62,343 nucleotides of DNA from Acidimicrobiia bacterium (GCA_022824805.1 JAJDZE010000152.1:1-62343), one strand, 5' to 3'; positions 7,368-16,949 are shown, counted from the first letter of the stretch. Notes: a model not told the origin generated them from the sequence alone. Program-made: numbers and translations.

Positions 7368-9155
7368 TCAGCCTTTTCGGTGAACGGCGATGCGGCGCTC
7401 TTGCCTGACGACGGATTTGATGCGGTTCCCGTGCACAGTGCTCGGCTCCTGATACTCGGGCGCTGTCAGGCGCTTGAGCAGCCCGCGTCGGTCGAACCGG
7501 ACCAACTCGGTTGTGCCGGTCGATCGTTCGGTCAGCTCCACGTTGCCGTTCGCCATGCCACGAGCGCCGATCGTGACCCGGTAGGGGATTCCCACCAGTT
7601 CCGCATCGGCCAGCTTCACCCCAGGACGCAGCGGCCGGTCGTCGAGCAGGCACGCCAGCGTCTTCTGCTCAAGTTCTGCGTACAGCGTCGCAGCCACCGC
7701 CGACTGCTGTGCATCGCCGGGATCGAGCACAGTGATGACGATCTCGAAGGGCGCCACGGCCGCGGGCCAGATCAGGCCCCGCTCGTCGTGATGGGTCTCG
7801 GCTACCGCAGCCATCGCCCGCCCGATGCCGATGCCATAGCTGCCCATGATCGGGGTCTGGGCAGTGCCGTTCGCATCCAGCACCGACACGCCCATCGCCT
7901 CGCAGTACCTGCGGCCCAGCTTGAAGATGTGGCCCGCCTCGATGCAGCGCACGATCTCCAGCGGCCTTCCGCACATGATGCACGCCTCGCCCTCGGCGAC
8001 CTCGCGCAGATCTGCCCACTGCGGATCGATGATGTCACGCGCCACATCCACTTCGCGCAGGTGCCAGTCGTCTTCATTGGCCCCGGTGGTCATGGAGGTA
8101 CGGCCCCGCAGCGCCTCGTCTACATAGATCGGCAGACCGTCGACGCCGACCGCTCCCAGGCTTCCTGGACTGGCGCCGAGCTGCGCCACCGTCTCGGACT
8201 CGGTGGCCGCACGCACATCGGTCGCGCCGCTGCAATCGGCCAGCTTCTGCAGGTTGAGCTGGTGGTCGCCTCGCAGGATCACCAGCGTGAGCTGATTGTC
8301 GAGAATCATGACCATGGTCTTGAGCTGCCGGTCGGCCGGCGCGCCGCCCTCGAAGGATGCAAGCGCATCGATGGTGCGGATGCCCGGCGTCGCGAATCGC
8401 TCAGGTTCCTCGCCGCAAGGCGGATCAGCGATGGGCGGCACTGCCGCGCGGGCCCGCTCGATGTTGGCCCGGTACCCGCAGCGCGCGCACCGCGCCACGT
8501 CGTCCTCGCCTGCCGGCGAGGGGACCATGAACTCGACGCTGGCATCGCCGCCCATGGCGCCCGAAGAAGCCTGCACGGCCATGACATCGAGGTCGAGCCG
8601 CTTGAAGATCCTCTCGTAGGCCTCGCGGTGCGCCTCGAAGGACACGTCGAGACCTGCTTCGTCCATGTCGAAGCTGTACGAGTCCTTCATCATGAACTCG
8701 CGCACCCGCAGCAGTCCGCTGCGCGGGCGGGGCTCGTCGCGGAATTTGGTCTGGATCTGGTACCAGGTCTGGGGCAGTTCCCGGTACGAACTCATCTCCG
8801 CCGCCAGCGCCGCGAAGACCTCTTCGTGCGTCATGCCCAGCACGACGTCTGCATCGTTGCGGTCGCGCAGGCGGAACATCTCCGAGCCCATGAGGCTCCA
8901 CCGGCCGCTGCGCCGCCACAGATCGCCCGGATGCATCGCAGGCAGCAGGAACTCCTGCGCGCCGATGGCATCCATTTCCGCTCTGACGACGTCTGCCACT
9001 TTGTTGTGCACCCGCAGCCCGAGCGGCAGCAAGCTGTAGTGCCCCGAGTGCAGCTGCCGGATGAAGCCAGCCCGAACGAGCAGCTGATGACTCGCGGCGG
9101 TGGCGTCGCCGGGCGCATCACGCAGCGTCGGGATGAACGAATCAGACCATCGCAT
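7368..9155 (-). CDS. proS: Prolyl-tRNA synthetase (bacterial type with editing insertion)
   Basis: This 595-residue class II synthetase charges tRNA-Pro in the cytoplasm. The catalytic core shows the class II motifs (GMTHEEVFAAL, QIQTKFRDEPRPRSGLLRVREF) and a late GSYGIGIGR motif 3. The middle (about residues 220-390) is the INS/YbaK-like editing insertion that removes mischarged alanine. The C-terminal part is the anticodon-binding domain (APFEIVITVLDPGD). Length and order match the bacterial ProS type. It is transcribed away from the SNF2 helicase gene, and its downstream neighbour is the corrinoid operon, separated by 236 bp. Confidence 0.95.
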   Translation of the reverse strand: MRWSDSFIPTLRDAPGDATAASHQLLVRAGFIRQLHSGHYSLLPLGLRVHNKVADVVRAEMDAIGAQEFLLPAMHPGDLWRRSGRWSLMGSEMFRLRDRNDADVVLGMTHEEVFAALAAEMSSYRELPQTWYQIQTKFRDEPRPRSGLLRVREFMMKDSYSFDMDEAGLDVSFEAHREAYERIFKRLDLDVMAVQASSGAMGGDASVEFMVPSPAGEDDVARCARCGYRANIERARAAVPPIADPPCGEEPERFATPGIRTIDALASFEGGAPADRQLKTMVMILDNQLTLVILRGDHQLNLQKLADCSGATDVRAATESETVAQLGASPGSLGAVGVDGLPIYVDEALRGRTSMTTGANEDDWHLREVDVARDIIDPQWADLREVAEGEACIMCGRPLEIVRCIEAGHIFKLGRRYCEAMGVSVLDANGTAQTPIMGSYGIGIGRAMAAVAETHHDERGLIWPAAVAPFEIVITVLDPGDAQQSAVAATLYAELEQKTLACLLDDRPLRPGVKLADAELVGIPYRVTIGARGMANGNVELTERSTGTTELVRFDRRGLLKRLTAPEYQEPSTVHGNRIKSVVRQERRIAVHRKG

Positions 9156-9242
9156 CCGACGCAGGGTAAACGAGCAGCCGCGTTGCGATGCAATGCGTGT
9201 CCAGTACCCTCAGTCGGCGCAGCCGGCGACTGCACACCGACG

Positions 9243-9256
9243 ACCGATATATCGGT
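9243..9256. promoter_or_regulatory. Perfect 14-bp palindrome between divergent proS and SNF2 genes
   Basis: ACCGATATATCGGT is perfectly self-complementary and sits in the 248-bp divergent intergenic region, 88 bp upstream of proS and 148 bp before the chosen helicase start. The A/T core in a GC-rich background suggests a protein-binding site or promoter element. The rest of this gap shows no other strong signal. Confidence 0.35.
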
Positions 9257-9403
9257 GGCGCGGTCTCGGCAGCGGACCGGGGCCACAGCGCCGTAGGCGG
9301 TGTCTGTGTCCGAAGCAGGTCCTGCATCAACGGTTCGGGCCATGCCCCCAGCGCAGTCCGGACGGGCGCTGCAGCCCACCTGCCCGTGCCCCTGCATGAC
9401 GCG

Positions 9404-12400
9404 ATGAGCGACGAAGACTCACCGACCCAAACTCCGATCCGGGGCGCGCCGGCGCTTCAGCAGCTCGCGCCCGCCGGTGACCGCGCTCGCAACGGCGGCA
9501 TCTCGGATTCCGCCGTGGCGCCCAACGGCGCGGGGCGCAATGGCGCAGCGGCCTCTGCCCTCGCAACGATGCGCTGGCCCCAGATAGCGCGTCTGGTCTG
9601 GGCCGAAGCGCACGGCACCGCCGACAAGGACGAAGTCGCAGCGCTCGAGACCGACCGGCTGCGCTGGGAACGAGTTCTTCTGGATCTGCTCGATCAGACG
9701 GAATCCTCGCTGTCAGGTGCCCGGCGGCTGCCCCGGCCGATCCGCCGGCAGGTCGTGCGAGATTTCGAGACCGATTTCTCCGAGCTTGTCGCCGCCTACG
9801 AGCGGCTGACGGGCCTCGATGCCACCGAATCGCCCGATGACGCAGCCTCGGATCCAGGCACCGGCGATGCCACAGCAGGTCCGCCGCCCGAACCCTGCGC
9901 ACTGCAGCTGTCCTGGCTGCCCGGCCGGATCGTTGCGTGGGCTGCAGGCGCCGGTACCGAGCCCGATCCCACAGATCGGATCATGGACCGCCTGGTGGCC
10001 ACCGGAGCTCCGGACAGTGTCTGGCGCTCCCATCCGAACATCAAGCTGCCGGGCGGGATGAGCGCCGAGGCGTTGGTGGCTGACGTCGGCGACGTGCTGG
10101 GCTGGCTGGTCGGTCTTCATGGTCCGGCGGCGGGCGGCTCGGCCGACTCCCCGTCCGCACCCGGGAGCTCTCCCGGCGCCGCAGGCGACAGCGATCCAGC
10201 CGGCGACGACGAGTCTCTGCACGGCAACGAGCAGCTCGACACCGCCGTGCGCAGCCCGAACAGCGACCTCGTGCTCGGTGCCAGCGCACTCTGGCTGCGA
10301 ACCGCGGCCAGGACGGCTGTGGAACTGGTGGCAGGAGGGCGAACCGTGCCGCGGCTCCACCGAGTCCGCAAGCGCCGCAATCGCAAACGGCCCGACACTG
10401 CCGAATTCGCGGTGCAGTGGCAGCCGGCCTCGCCCCCGGCAGATCGACTGGCGGCCCTCGTCGACTGCTTGCCAGGTGCAGTGGCTGCACCCGAACCCAA
10501 GTCAGAGGCGCGGACCACGGTGCAGTCGGTCCTGTCCGGCATGGTCGACGCCATCGTGACAAGTGCCGCGAAACGGCTCGATGTTCCTGCCGCATCGCCG
10601 GAGCCTCGGAGTCGTGCGGAGATGTCCGAGGCTTTCCTGGCATACCTCGACGGCACCCGCTTCGTCGGCTCGGCAACTCAAGGCTCCGATCTGGCCCGAC
10701 GCATCGAGCTGTGGGCCAGGCCGGTGACCGGCGCCGCCCGGCAGTCGCTGGTGGTCCGGCTCGACGAGCCCGACGACGCCGGGGCTTGGCACATGGAGGT
10801 GCTGGCCACCAGCCCCGAAGGCGTGAATGAGCCCGTCGAGGTCGCGATGGTGAGCGGCGTCAGCTCGCATCGCACCGAAGTGCGCGATCAGCTGGCCCGC
10901 CTCGAACGGCTGCTGCCGGTGCTGATGCGTCCCGGTGGCAGACGGCGCGGCGAAGTGATCCTCAGTCAGGACGAGGCATGGGAGCTCATGTCGGTGACGG
11001 GGCCGGCACTGCAATCCGCAGGCTTCAAGGTCGAGGTCCCGAACCTCTCCCGTGAGCGCCCGGCACCCTCGCTCCGACTCACCGCCACAGAGGACGCCGA
11101 CAGCGCCCTGGGCGCCCAGCAGCTCACCGCCGTGAGCTGGAAAGCGGTCTTCGGAGACGTGGAGCTGACTGCAACTCAGATTCACGAACTGGCCTCCCAG
11201 GCACGCCCGCTTGTGCGTGACCGGGGCCGGTGGATCGCCCTGGATCATGCCGACCTCGCTGAGGCGGCCGCCGCTCTCGCCGAGCGCGCAGGGGTCACCG
11301 CCCTCACCGGCTCGCAGATGCTGCGCCAAGTGCTGGGCCTCGAGGGCCCGTCGGTGCGCGGCGGCATCACCATCTCCGGCAGCGGCTGGGCGGCCGACCT
11401 GCTGCGCTCGGCGTCGGAGATCTCGTCCACGCTGCGGCCCAGCCCCGAGGGTTTCGTGGGCGAGCTGCGCAACTACCAGGCCGAAGCAGTCGCCTGGCTG
11501 GAATTCCTCGACGGCGCCGGCCTCGGCGGCTGTCTCGCCTTGGACATGGGTCTGGGCAAGACCCCCACCGTGCTTGCTCGCATCGCTGCAGACCAGCGAC
11601 CGGGTCCGGCTCTGGTCATCGCCCCGCCGGCCGTCGTCAGCAACTGGGCAGCCGAAGCGGCGCGCTTCACGCCCGGGCTGTCGACGATCATCCATCACGG
11701 CCCCGCCCGGCGTGAGCCCGCAGAGCTGGTCAAGGCCCTGCGCGATGGCGCCGGCTCAGTCGAGAACGGGCAGATCGATGTGGTTATCACGACCTACGGC
11801 ACAGCCGTGCGCGACATCGACGCCCTCGAAGAGGTGGCCTGGGACCGCATCGTGGTCGATGAGGCGCAGGTCATCAAGAACCACACCAGCGAGACCGCCA
11901 GGCAACTGCGCCGGCTGTCGGCACGGATCCGCCTCGCCTTGACCGGGACCCCGATCGAGAACGGTCTCGGCGACCTGTGGGCGATCATGGACTTCTGCAA
12001 TCCAGATCTGGTCGGCGCCAGAACACCGTTCATCGCACAGTTGCAGCGCCCCGGCGACGCACGCGGCGCCGCCGAATCGGCCCTGCATGCGCTCAATGGT
12101 GTGCTGGTGTTCCGTCGCACCAAGGCAGAGCCGCAGATCGCAGCCGAGCTGCCCGACCGAATCGACGAGCTGGCGCATTGCGCAATGACGCCAGAACAGA
12201 TCGGCCTGTATCAGGCAGTGCTCGACCAGCTGATCGTCGACACAGCCGAGAGCGAGCAAGCCGGCGAGAAGCGCAAGGGCGCCGTCCTGGCGGCCATCAC
12301 CGCCCTCAAGCAGATCTGCAATCACCCGCTGAACTACCGGCCCGATGACATAGACGAGGAGATCGAGGGGCGCAGCGGCAAGCTCGACCGGCTGCAGGAG

Positions 12401-12982
12401 ATCCTCGAGGCGGTCTTCGCAGCGGGGGAGCGGGCGCTGGTGTTCACGCACTTCGCCACTTGGGGCGAGCGGCTGGCTGCCCATCTGACTCGGCGTACCG
12501 AGTTGCAGATCGACTGCTACCACGGCGGGCTGGGCCGCTCAGCCCGTGACCGCATGGTGCGACGCTTCCAGTCCGAGGACGGCCCTGGGGCGATGGTGCT
12601 GTCGCTCAAGGCAGGCGGCACCGGCTTGAACCTGACCGCGGCGAGTCATGTGGTGCTCTACGACCGCTGGTGGAACCCCGCTGTCGAGGACCAGGCTCGC
12701 GACCGGGCATGGCGCATCGGTCAGACCCGCACGGTCATCTGCCACCGCCTGGTCTGCCCCGGCACGGTGGACGAACGGGTGGAGGAGGTCGTGGCCGGCA
12801 AACGGCGCATCGCCGACATGGTGCTGCCGAAGTCCAGCTCCATCGGCGATCTCGACGCCGAGCAGCTCCGACACGCCTTGGGCATCGACCCCGATGCCCT
12901 CCTTGCCGATGATTCCAACGGGATCGACGCCGGCACGACCCAGACCGAGGGCCCCCTGCTGACCATCACAGGTGAGTCATGA
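9404..12982 (+). CDS. SWI2/SNF2-family DEAD/DEAH-box helicase
   Basis: From the ATG at 9404 the protein has 1192 residues; no clear ribosome-binding site distinguishes it from starts up to 9188. The N-terminal half contains the SNF2-associated bacterial domain (DUF3670-like; ILSQDEAWELMSVTGPAL). The C-terminal half is a full SNF2 ATPase: Walker A DMGLGKT near residue 715, DEAQ box (VVDEAQVIKN) near 818, ALTGTPIENGLGDLW, VFTHFATWGERL, and motifs V/VI LSLKAGGTGLNL and AWRIGQTRTV. These ATPases translocate on duplex DNA and remodel protein-DNA complexes. The next gene overlaps by four bases. In actinobacteria such helicases are usually paired with a SWIM zinc-finger protein. Confidence 0.9.
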   Translation: MSDEDSPTQTPIRGAPALQQLAPAGDRARNGGISDSAVAPNGAGRNGAAASALATMRWPQIARLVWAEAHGTADKDEVAALETDRLRWERVLLDLLDQTESSLSGARRLPRPIRRQVVRDFETDFSELVAAYERLTGLDATESPDDAASDPGTGDATAGPPPEPCALQLSWLPGRIVAWAAGAGTEPDPTDRIMDRLVATGAPDSVWRSHPNIKLPGGMSAEALVADVGDVLGWLVGLHGPAAGGSADSPSAPGSSPGAAGDSDPAGDDESLHGNEQLDTAVRSPNSDLVLGASALWLRTAARTAVELVAGGRTVPRLHRVRKRRNRKRPDTAEFAVQWQPASPPADRLAALVDCLPGAVAAPEPKSEARTTVQSVLSGMVDAIVTSAAKRLDVPAASPEPRSRAEMSEAFLAYLDGTRFVGSATQGSDLARRIELWARPVTGAARQSLVVRLDEPDDAGAWHMEVLATSPEGVNEPVEVAMVSGVSSHRTEVRDQLARLERLLPVLMRPGGRRRGEVILSQDEAWELMSVTGPALQSAGFKVEVPNLSRERPAPSLRLTATEDADSALGAQQLTAVSWKAVFGDVELTATQIHELASQARPLVRDRGRWIALDHADLAEAAAALAERAGVTALTGSQMLRQVLGLEGPSVRGGITISGSGWAADLLRSASEISSTLRPSPEGFVGELRNYQAEAVAWLEFLDGAGLGGCLALDMGLGKTPTVLARIAADQRPGPALVIAPPAVVSNWAAEAARFTPGLSTIIHHGPARREPAELVKALRDGAGSVENGQIDVVITTYGTAVRDIDALEEVAWDRIVVDEAQVIKNHTSETARQLRRLSARIRLALTGTPIENGLGDLWAIMDFCNPDLVGARTPFIAQLQRPGDARGAAESALHALNGVLVFRRTKAEPQIAAELPDRIDELAHCAMTPEQIGLYQAVLDQLIVDTAESEQAGEKRKGAVLAAITALKQICNHPLNYRPDDIDEEIEGRSGKLDRLQEILEAVFAAGERALVFTHFATWGERLAAHLTRRTELQIDCYHGGLGRSARDRMVRRFQSEDGPGAMVLSLKAGGTGLNLTAASHVVLYDRWWNPAVEDQARDRAWRIGQTRTVICHRLVCPGTVDERVEEVVAGKRRIADMVLPKSSSIGDLDAEQLRHALGIDPDALLADDSNGIDAGTTQTEGPLLTITGES

Positions 12983-13392
12983 GCAATCGCCGTCGCCGCA
13001 AGGCCTCGCGTACCCGCCGTATCGAGGGTGCCGAAGTCCAGCAACGGCAGGCTGCCGAGGCGAGCGCAGCGTTCTGGCATGGCGCTGCGGGGGCGACGTC
13101 GCCGCCGGATCGGCCCGATGCCACGGCCAATGGAACCCCAGACAGATCGCCCGACGCTGACGCTGAACCGGTGCAGCCGCCCGAGATTCTCACCGAGACG
13201 CGTCGTATCTCGGTCACGACGGATCCGACGTCGACTGTGCATTCGCTCGGCAAACCGCCGCTCGCCGGACGCGAGGCAGTCGCAGAGCACTACTTCGAAG
13301 CCGTGTACCAGCGCGCCGTAGCGATGGCCGGGGCTTTGGCCGCAGCAGGGGACCTGCTCGCTGCAGACGACGAGGAATTCACGGCGTCGTGA
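12979..13392 (+). CDS. Small partner of the SNF2 helicase, possible truncated SWIM-protein tail
   Basis: 137 residues, with its ATG overlapping the helicase stop (ATGA), so the two are translationally coupled. The N-terminus is very basic (SNRRRRKASRTRR). The middle is Pro/Asp-rich and disordered, and the C-terminus is an amphipathic Ala-rich helix (EAVAEHYFEAVYQRAVAMA). The order FWHG, proline-rich linker, LGKPPL, then helix resembles the C-terminal part of SWIM zinc-finger proteins that normally accompany this helicase, but no zinc finger is present. That match is from memory of the family and is tentative. Confidence 0.6.
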   Translation: MSNRRRRKASRTRRIEGAEVQQRQAAEASAAFWHGAAGATSPPDRPDATANGTPDRSPDADAEPVQPPEILTETRRISVTTDPTSTVHSLGKPPLAGREAVAEHYFEAVYQRAVAMAGALAAAGDLLAADDEEFTAS

Positions 13393-13411
13393 ACCCTGTC
13401 CAGTAAGCCGA

Positions 13412-13436
13412 TCCGCTGCACCTCGAGGTGCGCGGA
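13412..13436. terminator. Bidirectional hairpin between convergent genes
   Basis: TCCGC and GCGGA flank the perfect palindrome GCACCTCGAGGTGC, giving a 12-bp stem with one bulged T. It lies in the 55-bp gap between the ends of the helicase partner (+) and the DsbA-like gene (-). There is no U-tract, as is common in high-GC actinobacteria. Confidence 0.6.
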
Positions 13437-13447
13437 CCCGCTCGATG

Positions 13448-14152
13448 TCATCCGGGCTCGAAGCCGACTTCCTTGCCGCGGTTGATGCTCACCCAGTCGC
13501 GTGCCTCGAGGTAGGGCCTGAAGGTGTCGAAGATCTTCTTCTCGTCACGCGGCATGTGCTGGATTTCGTACAGGTGGGGGAATTCCAGCCAGCCCAGAAC
13601 CAGATCCCACATGCGCAGCGCTGCGTCGCCAGTGGGCGGCTCAAGCAGTACCGGTCCGAAGATCGCCGTGTCGCCGAAGTACAGCGTGGGCACGCCGAAA
13701 CCGCCCGAATCGATGACCCGCTGGTGCTCGGCCTTGATCTCGTCATGGGTGCTCTGGTCGTCGATCGAGAGGTCGACGATGCCGGGATCGGCGCCGATCT
13801 GGGTGAGCAGGTGACGGGCCACGTCGGGATTGTGGGGACGGTTGCCGTCGACATGGAGCGCTTCGCCCGACACCGCGTACCACTGGTCGAGCAGATCCAT
13901 CGACTCGCGTCGCAGGATCGCGCCGATGCGCATCATCGACCAGCCGTAGCTCCAGTCGCGCTCCCAAGGATGTTTCTTGCCCTCGCGCAGGTTCACCTCT
14001 TCGAGGCTGAAGAATCTCCAGTTCACGGTGAGCCCCAACTGGTCGCGCACGTCGCGCATCCAGATGGAGGTCTGGTATGCCCAGGGGCACATCACGTCGA
14101 AGTGGAAGTCGACCTCGGCGGGGCCGTCGTAGGTCTCAGGGGTGATGGTCAT
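13448..14152 (-). CDS. DsbA-family thioredoxin-fold protein (Rv2466c-like)
   Basis: 234 residues from the ATG at 14152, two bases after the amidohydrolase stop. The protein has a DsbA-type thioredoxin fold: the first strand and active-site loop DFHFDVMCPWAYQTS, WRFFSLEEVN, a long helical insertion, then GVPTLYFGDTAIFGPV with the cis-Pro. The redox motif is CPWA, not CxxC, so a second active-site Cys is missing. In this it resembles part of the mycothiol-dependent nitroreductase/isomerase group found in actinobacteria. A thiol-cofactor-dependent reductase or isomerase is plausible. It is probably co-transcribed with the upstream amidohydrolase. Confidence 0.75.
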   Translation of the reverse strand: MTITPETYDGPAEVDFHFDVMCPWAYQTSIWMRDVRDQLGLTVNWRFFSLEEVNLREGKKHPWERDWSYGWSMMRIGAILRRESMDLLDQWYAVSGEALHVDGNRPHNPDVARHLLTQIGADPGIVDLSIDDQSTHDEIKAEHQRVIDSGGFGVPTLYFGDTAIFGPVLLEPPTGDAALRMWDLVLGWLEFPHLYEIQHMPRDEKKIFDTFRPYLEARDWVSINRGKEVGFEPG

Positions 14153-14153
14153 G

Positions 14154-15890
14154 TCAGCCGCGGCCGTGGCGCAGCAGCCGGCCGGGGGTTGCGCCGGTGC
14201 ATTCGCCGGACTCGAAGGTGACCTCGCCGTTGACGATGATCTGGTGGTAGCCCTTGGCCCGCTGCACCCGGCGCCACTCGCCGCCCGGCAGGTCGTGCTC
14301 GACGTTGCCGATCCAGGGCGGATCGATTTCGAGCTCCTCCATGTCGTAGACCACCACGTCGGCGGCGGCGCCCTCACGCAGCGTGCCCCGGTCCTTGAAG
14401 CCGGCAGCATGGGCCGCCAGCGCCGAGAGCCGGTAGTGCGCTTCCTCCAGGGTCACGGTGCCTTCGTCGCGCACCAGCCACGTCAGGAAGTCGGTGGTGT
14501 ACGAGCCGCCGCTGAAGAACTTGGTGTGCGCGCCGCCGTCTGAGACGCCGGGGATGGCGTACGGCGACTGCATCATCTCGCCCATGAACTCGGCGTTCGA
14601 GCCCTTGTCGGGGCCCAGGAACTCCACGTTCAGATCGCCCTGCAGGGACAGATCCAGCATGACCTCGATGGGGTGCTTGCCTTGTTCTTCGGCCAGATCA
14701 CCGACCGAGCGGCCGACGTAGGCCTGCATGTCGGCCTGGCGGTTGACACCCTGGACGATCAGGCCCTTGGGGTTGCCGCCCACGCCTGCCTGGATCACCT
14801 GCAGCCGGCGGTCGGCTTCCTCTGCCTCGTCCACGAGCGCCTTGCGCAGCTCCGGATCGGACATCTTTTCGATCTTCTCCTCCTTGGCGCCCGTGGTGAC
14901 CGCACGCCAGGCGGGGGAGGCGTCATAGAGGTTCCAGTGCTCGAGTGTGAAGGCGAAGCCGGCGCGCCCGGTGCCGCACTGTGCATAGATCGGCAGTTCC
15001 TGGTTCCAGCACTTCTCGATCCAGCGAAGCGGCCGCCGGTGCACCTCGGGATCCTTGCGTGCGGGCGCCACCACGTTGTGCAGGATCGGCCGGCGAGCGG
15101 CGCCGGCCAGCACCTCGAGGAACTTGATGTCGGCGCGGATGTCGCCGGTGCCCTGGGTGATCTGGATGAAGCCCTCGTCGCGCTCGGCGAGCACACGCGC
15201 CAGGTTCAGGATGTCTTCGTCGCACATAATGTCGGTGACCATGGGGGAGCCGTCGAAGTCGGCCTGCACGCTGTCGGGCCCGAGTCGTTGGATGGAGAAG
15301 CCGCACAGGCCCGCATCCATGCCCTCATGCAGGAGGCGGGCCATCTCCTTGCGCTCGGCTTCGGATGCCGGCTCGCCCGCCTTGGCCTTGTCGAGGCCCA
15401 TGACGTAGGTCATCAGTGATGCCGTGGGCATGTACTGGATGACGTTGACGCCCTTGGGCGCACGGTCGAGCGAGTCGAGATACTCGGGGATGGTCTCCCA
15501 GTCCCAGTCCATGCCCAGCCGCATCGACTCGTAGGGGATCGCCTCGGTACGAGTCATGGTGAGCATGGAGCGGTCACGGAACTCAGGCTTCACCGGGGCG
15601 AAGCCGAACCCGCAGTTGCCGAGCACCACCGAGGTCACGCCGTGGTAGCCCGAGATGGTGCACCACGGGTCCCAGCGGATCTGGGCGTCGTAGTGGGTGT
15701 GCAGGTCGACAAAGCCGGGCGCCACGATCTTGCCGGCGGCGTCGATCTCGCGTTCGGCCGTGCCCTGCGGGCGGCCGCCGAGCTGGGCGACCTTGCCGTC
15801 GCGGATCCACACGTCGCCCTTGTAACGCGGCACCCGTGTGCCGTCGACGATTGTCCCGCCCTTGATGTGGATGTCGAACTCAGCGCTCAT
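14154..15890 (-). CDS. Amidohydrolase, N-acyl-D-amino-acid deacylase-like
   Basis: This 578-residue metal-dependent hydrolase opens with the composite-domain pattern IKGGTIVDGTRVPRYKGDV and then the HxH metal site DLHTHYDAQ near residue 63. GVSDGGAHTKF near residue 460 is a late metal-ligand region of the D-aminoacylase group. The final TLREGAAADVVVYDMEELE is the usual return to the small beta domain. These cytoplasmic enzymes hydrolyse N-acyl-D-amino acids or related cyclic amides. The true substrate is not known. It forms a two-gene unit with the DsbA-like protein. Confidence 0.85.
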   Translation of the reverse strand: MSAEFDIHIKGGTIVDGTRVPRYKGDVWIRDGKVAQLGGRPQGTAEREIDAAGKIVAPGFVDLHTHYDAQIRWDPWCTISGYHGVTSVVLGNCGFGFAPVKPEFRDRSMLTMTRTEAIPYESMRLGMDWDWETIPEYLDSLDRAPKGVNVIQYMPTASLMTYVMGLDKAKAGEPASEAERKEMARLLHEGMDAGLCGFSIQRLGPDSVQADFDGSPMVTDIMCDEDILNLARVLAERDEGFIQITQGTGDIRADIKFLEVLAGAARRPILHNVVAPARKDPEVHRRPLRWIEKCWNQELPIYAQCGTGRAGFAFTLEHWNLYDASPAWRAVTTGAKEEKIEKMSDPELRKALVDEAEEADRRLQVIQAGVGGNPKGLIVQGVNRQADMQAYVGRSVGDLAEEQGKHPIEVMLDLSLQGDLNVEFLGPDKGSNAEFMGEMMQSPYAIPGVSDGGAHTKFFSGGSYTTDFLTWLVRDEGTVTLEEAHYRLSALAAHAAGFKDRGTLREGAAADVVVYDMEELEIDPPWIGNVEHDLPGGEWRRVQRAKGYHQIIVNGEVTFESGECTGATPGRLLRHGRG

Positions 15891-16065
15891 GGCATGCCCC
15901 CGTACTGCTCGGCGTGATCTGATCGCGCCGGCTGCAACCGGGCCAGATGCCCGTGCAACCGTCTCTTCACGCTACCCGTCCCGCTCTGGGCCTGCCGGGA
16001 CACTGACAGCTCTCAGCGAGTGTCTAGCCCTAGGCTCCCGCCTCGTTTTCCGACCCCGGAAGGCA

Positions 16066-16920
16066 ATGTCTCCTCTCTTGCAGCATCTCAAGCGCATAGC
16101 CGCGGCCACGGTCTGTGCAGCGGCACTCGCCGCCGGTGCCTTGATGCTGGCTGCCGCCAGCTCACCGGCAACGGGCTCCTCGACCTCTCCGGCGAATCCA
16201 TCCGCGCAACCCTCCACGCTGTTGCCCGCAGATTCGGCCTCGCCGGCCCTGCGCAGCCCGCTGGCAGCGCCGCCGGTCATCATCGAAGCCGGTTCCGAGC
16301 TGGTGCCGCGCCCAGCGCGGGGAGTGGTGACCGGTGCAGTCACAGAGCATCCGAATCTGCCGGCCTCGCCTATCGCCACCGCCCATCAACTCGTCGAGCC
16401 GAGCCAGCAGTTCCGCCGCACCGTTGCCCCCGACGTGTCAATGGCCTGCGATCGATACCGATCCCAGGTACAGCGCATTGGCGACTGGGATCCCGATGTC
16501 GTTCTCGCACTGATGTGGCGGGAGTCACGGTGCTCTGAGCATCTTGTATCGGTTACCAATGACTGGGGTCTGCTGCAGCTCAACGCAACCTGCTGGGCCG
16601 GTCAAGGCATCGATCGGCTCCCGCACGTCGCGCGCTTGCCCGACGACATCACGGTGCCGGAACTGCGCTGCGACGGCATCACTCAGGCCACCCCGGCCGC
16701 ACAATGGTGCTTCTATGCCAAAGAGCAAGGACGACGCACAGGGCGACGGCCGAGCTCTCCATGCGACCTATGGCTGCAACCGCAGACCAATATCCAAGTC
16801 GCGTACGACATGTGGCTCATCTCGGGATGGCAGCCCTGGTGCTTCGACGACAGGAGCCGGGCCTCACCGGCCTGCAAGGCCGCTGCAGCTTCACCGGCCC
16901 CGTCGCAGCCTTCGGGCTAG
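16066..16920 (+). CDS. Secreted lysozyme-like/transglycosylase SLT-type protein
   Basis: The ATG at 16066 follows GGAAGG and gives 284 residues. A basic start and Ala-rich hydrophobic stretch (residues 10-32) form a signal peptide. A long Ser/Pro/Ala linker to about residue 125 precedes a lysozyme-like fold. WDPDVVLALMWRESRC carries the likely catalytic Glu (about 153), followed by SVTNDWGLLQLN. The domain has six or more Cys, suggesting disulfides outside the cell. It probably cleaves peptidoglycan. Earlier in-frame starts back to 15838 would run through the divergent promoter region and are unlikely. Confidence 0.8.
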   Translation: MSPLLQHLKRIAAATVCAAALAAGALMLAAASSPATGSSTSPANPSAQPSTLLPADSASPALRSPLAAPPVIIEAGSELVPRPARGVVTGAVTEHPNLPASPIATAHQLVEPSQQFRRTVAPDVSMACDRYRSQVQRIGDWDPDVVLALMWRESRCSEHLVSVTNDWGLLQLNATCWAGQGIDRLPHVARLPDDITVPELRCDGITQATPAAQWCFYAKEQGRRTGRRPSSPCDLWLQPQTNIQVAYDMWLISGWQPWCFDDRSRASPACKAAAASPAPSQPSG

Positions 16921-16949
16921 CAGCCAGCTTGTCGAAAAATAGTCCCGAT

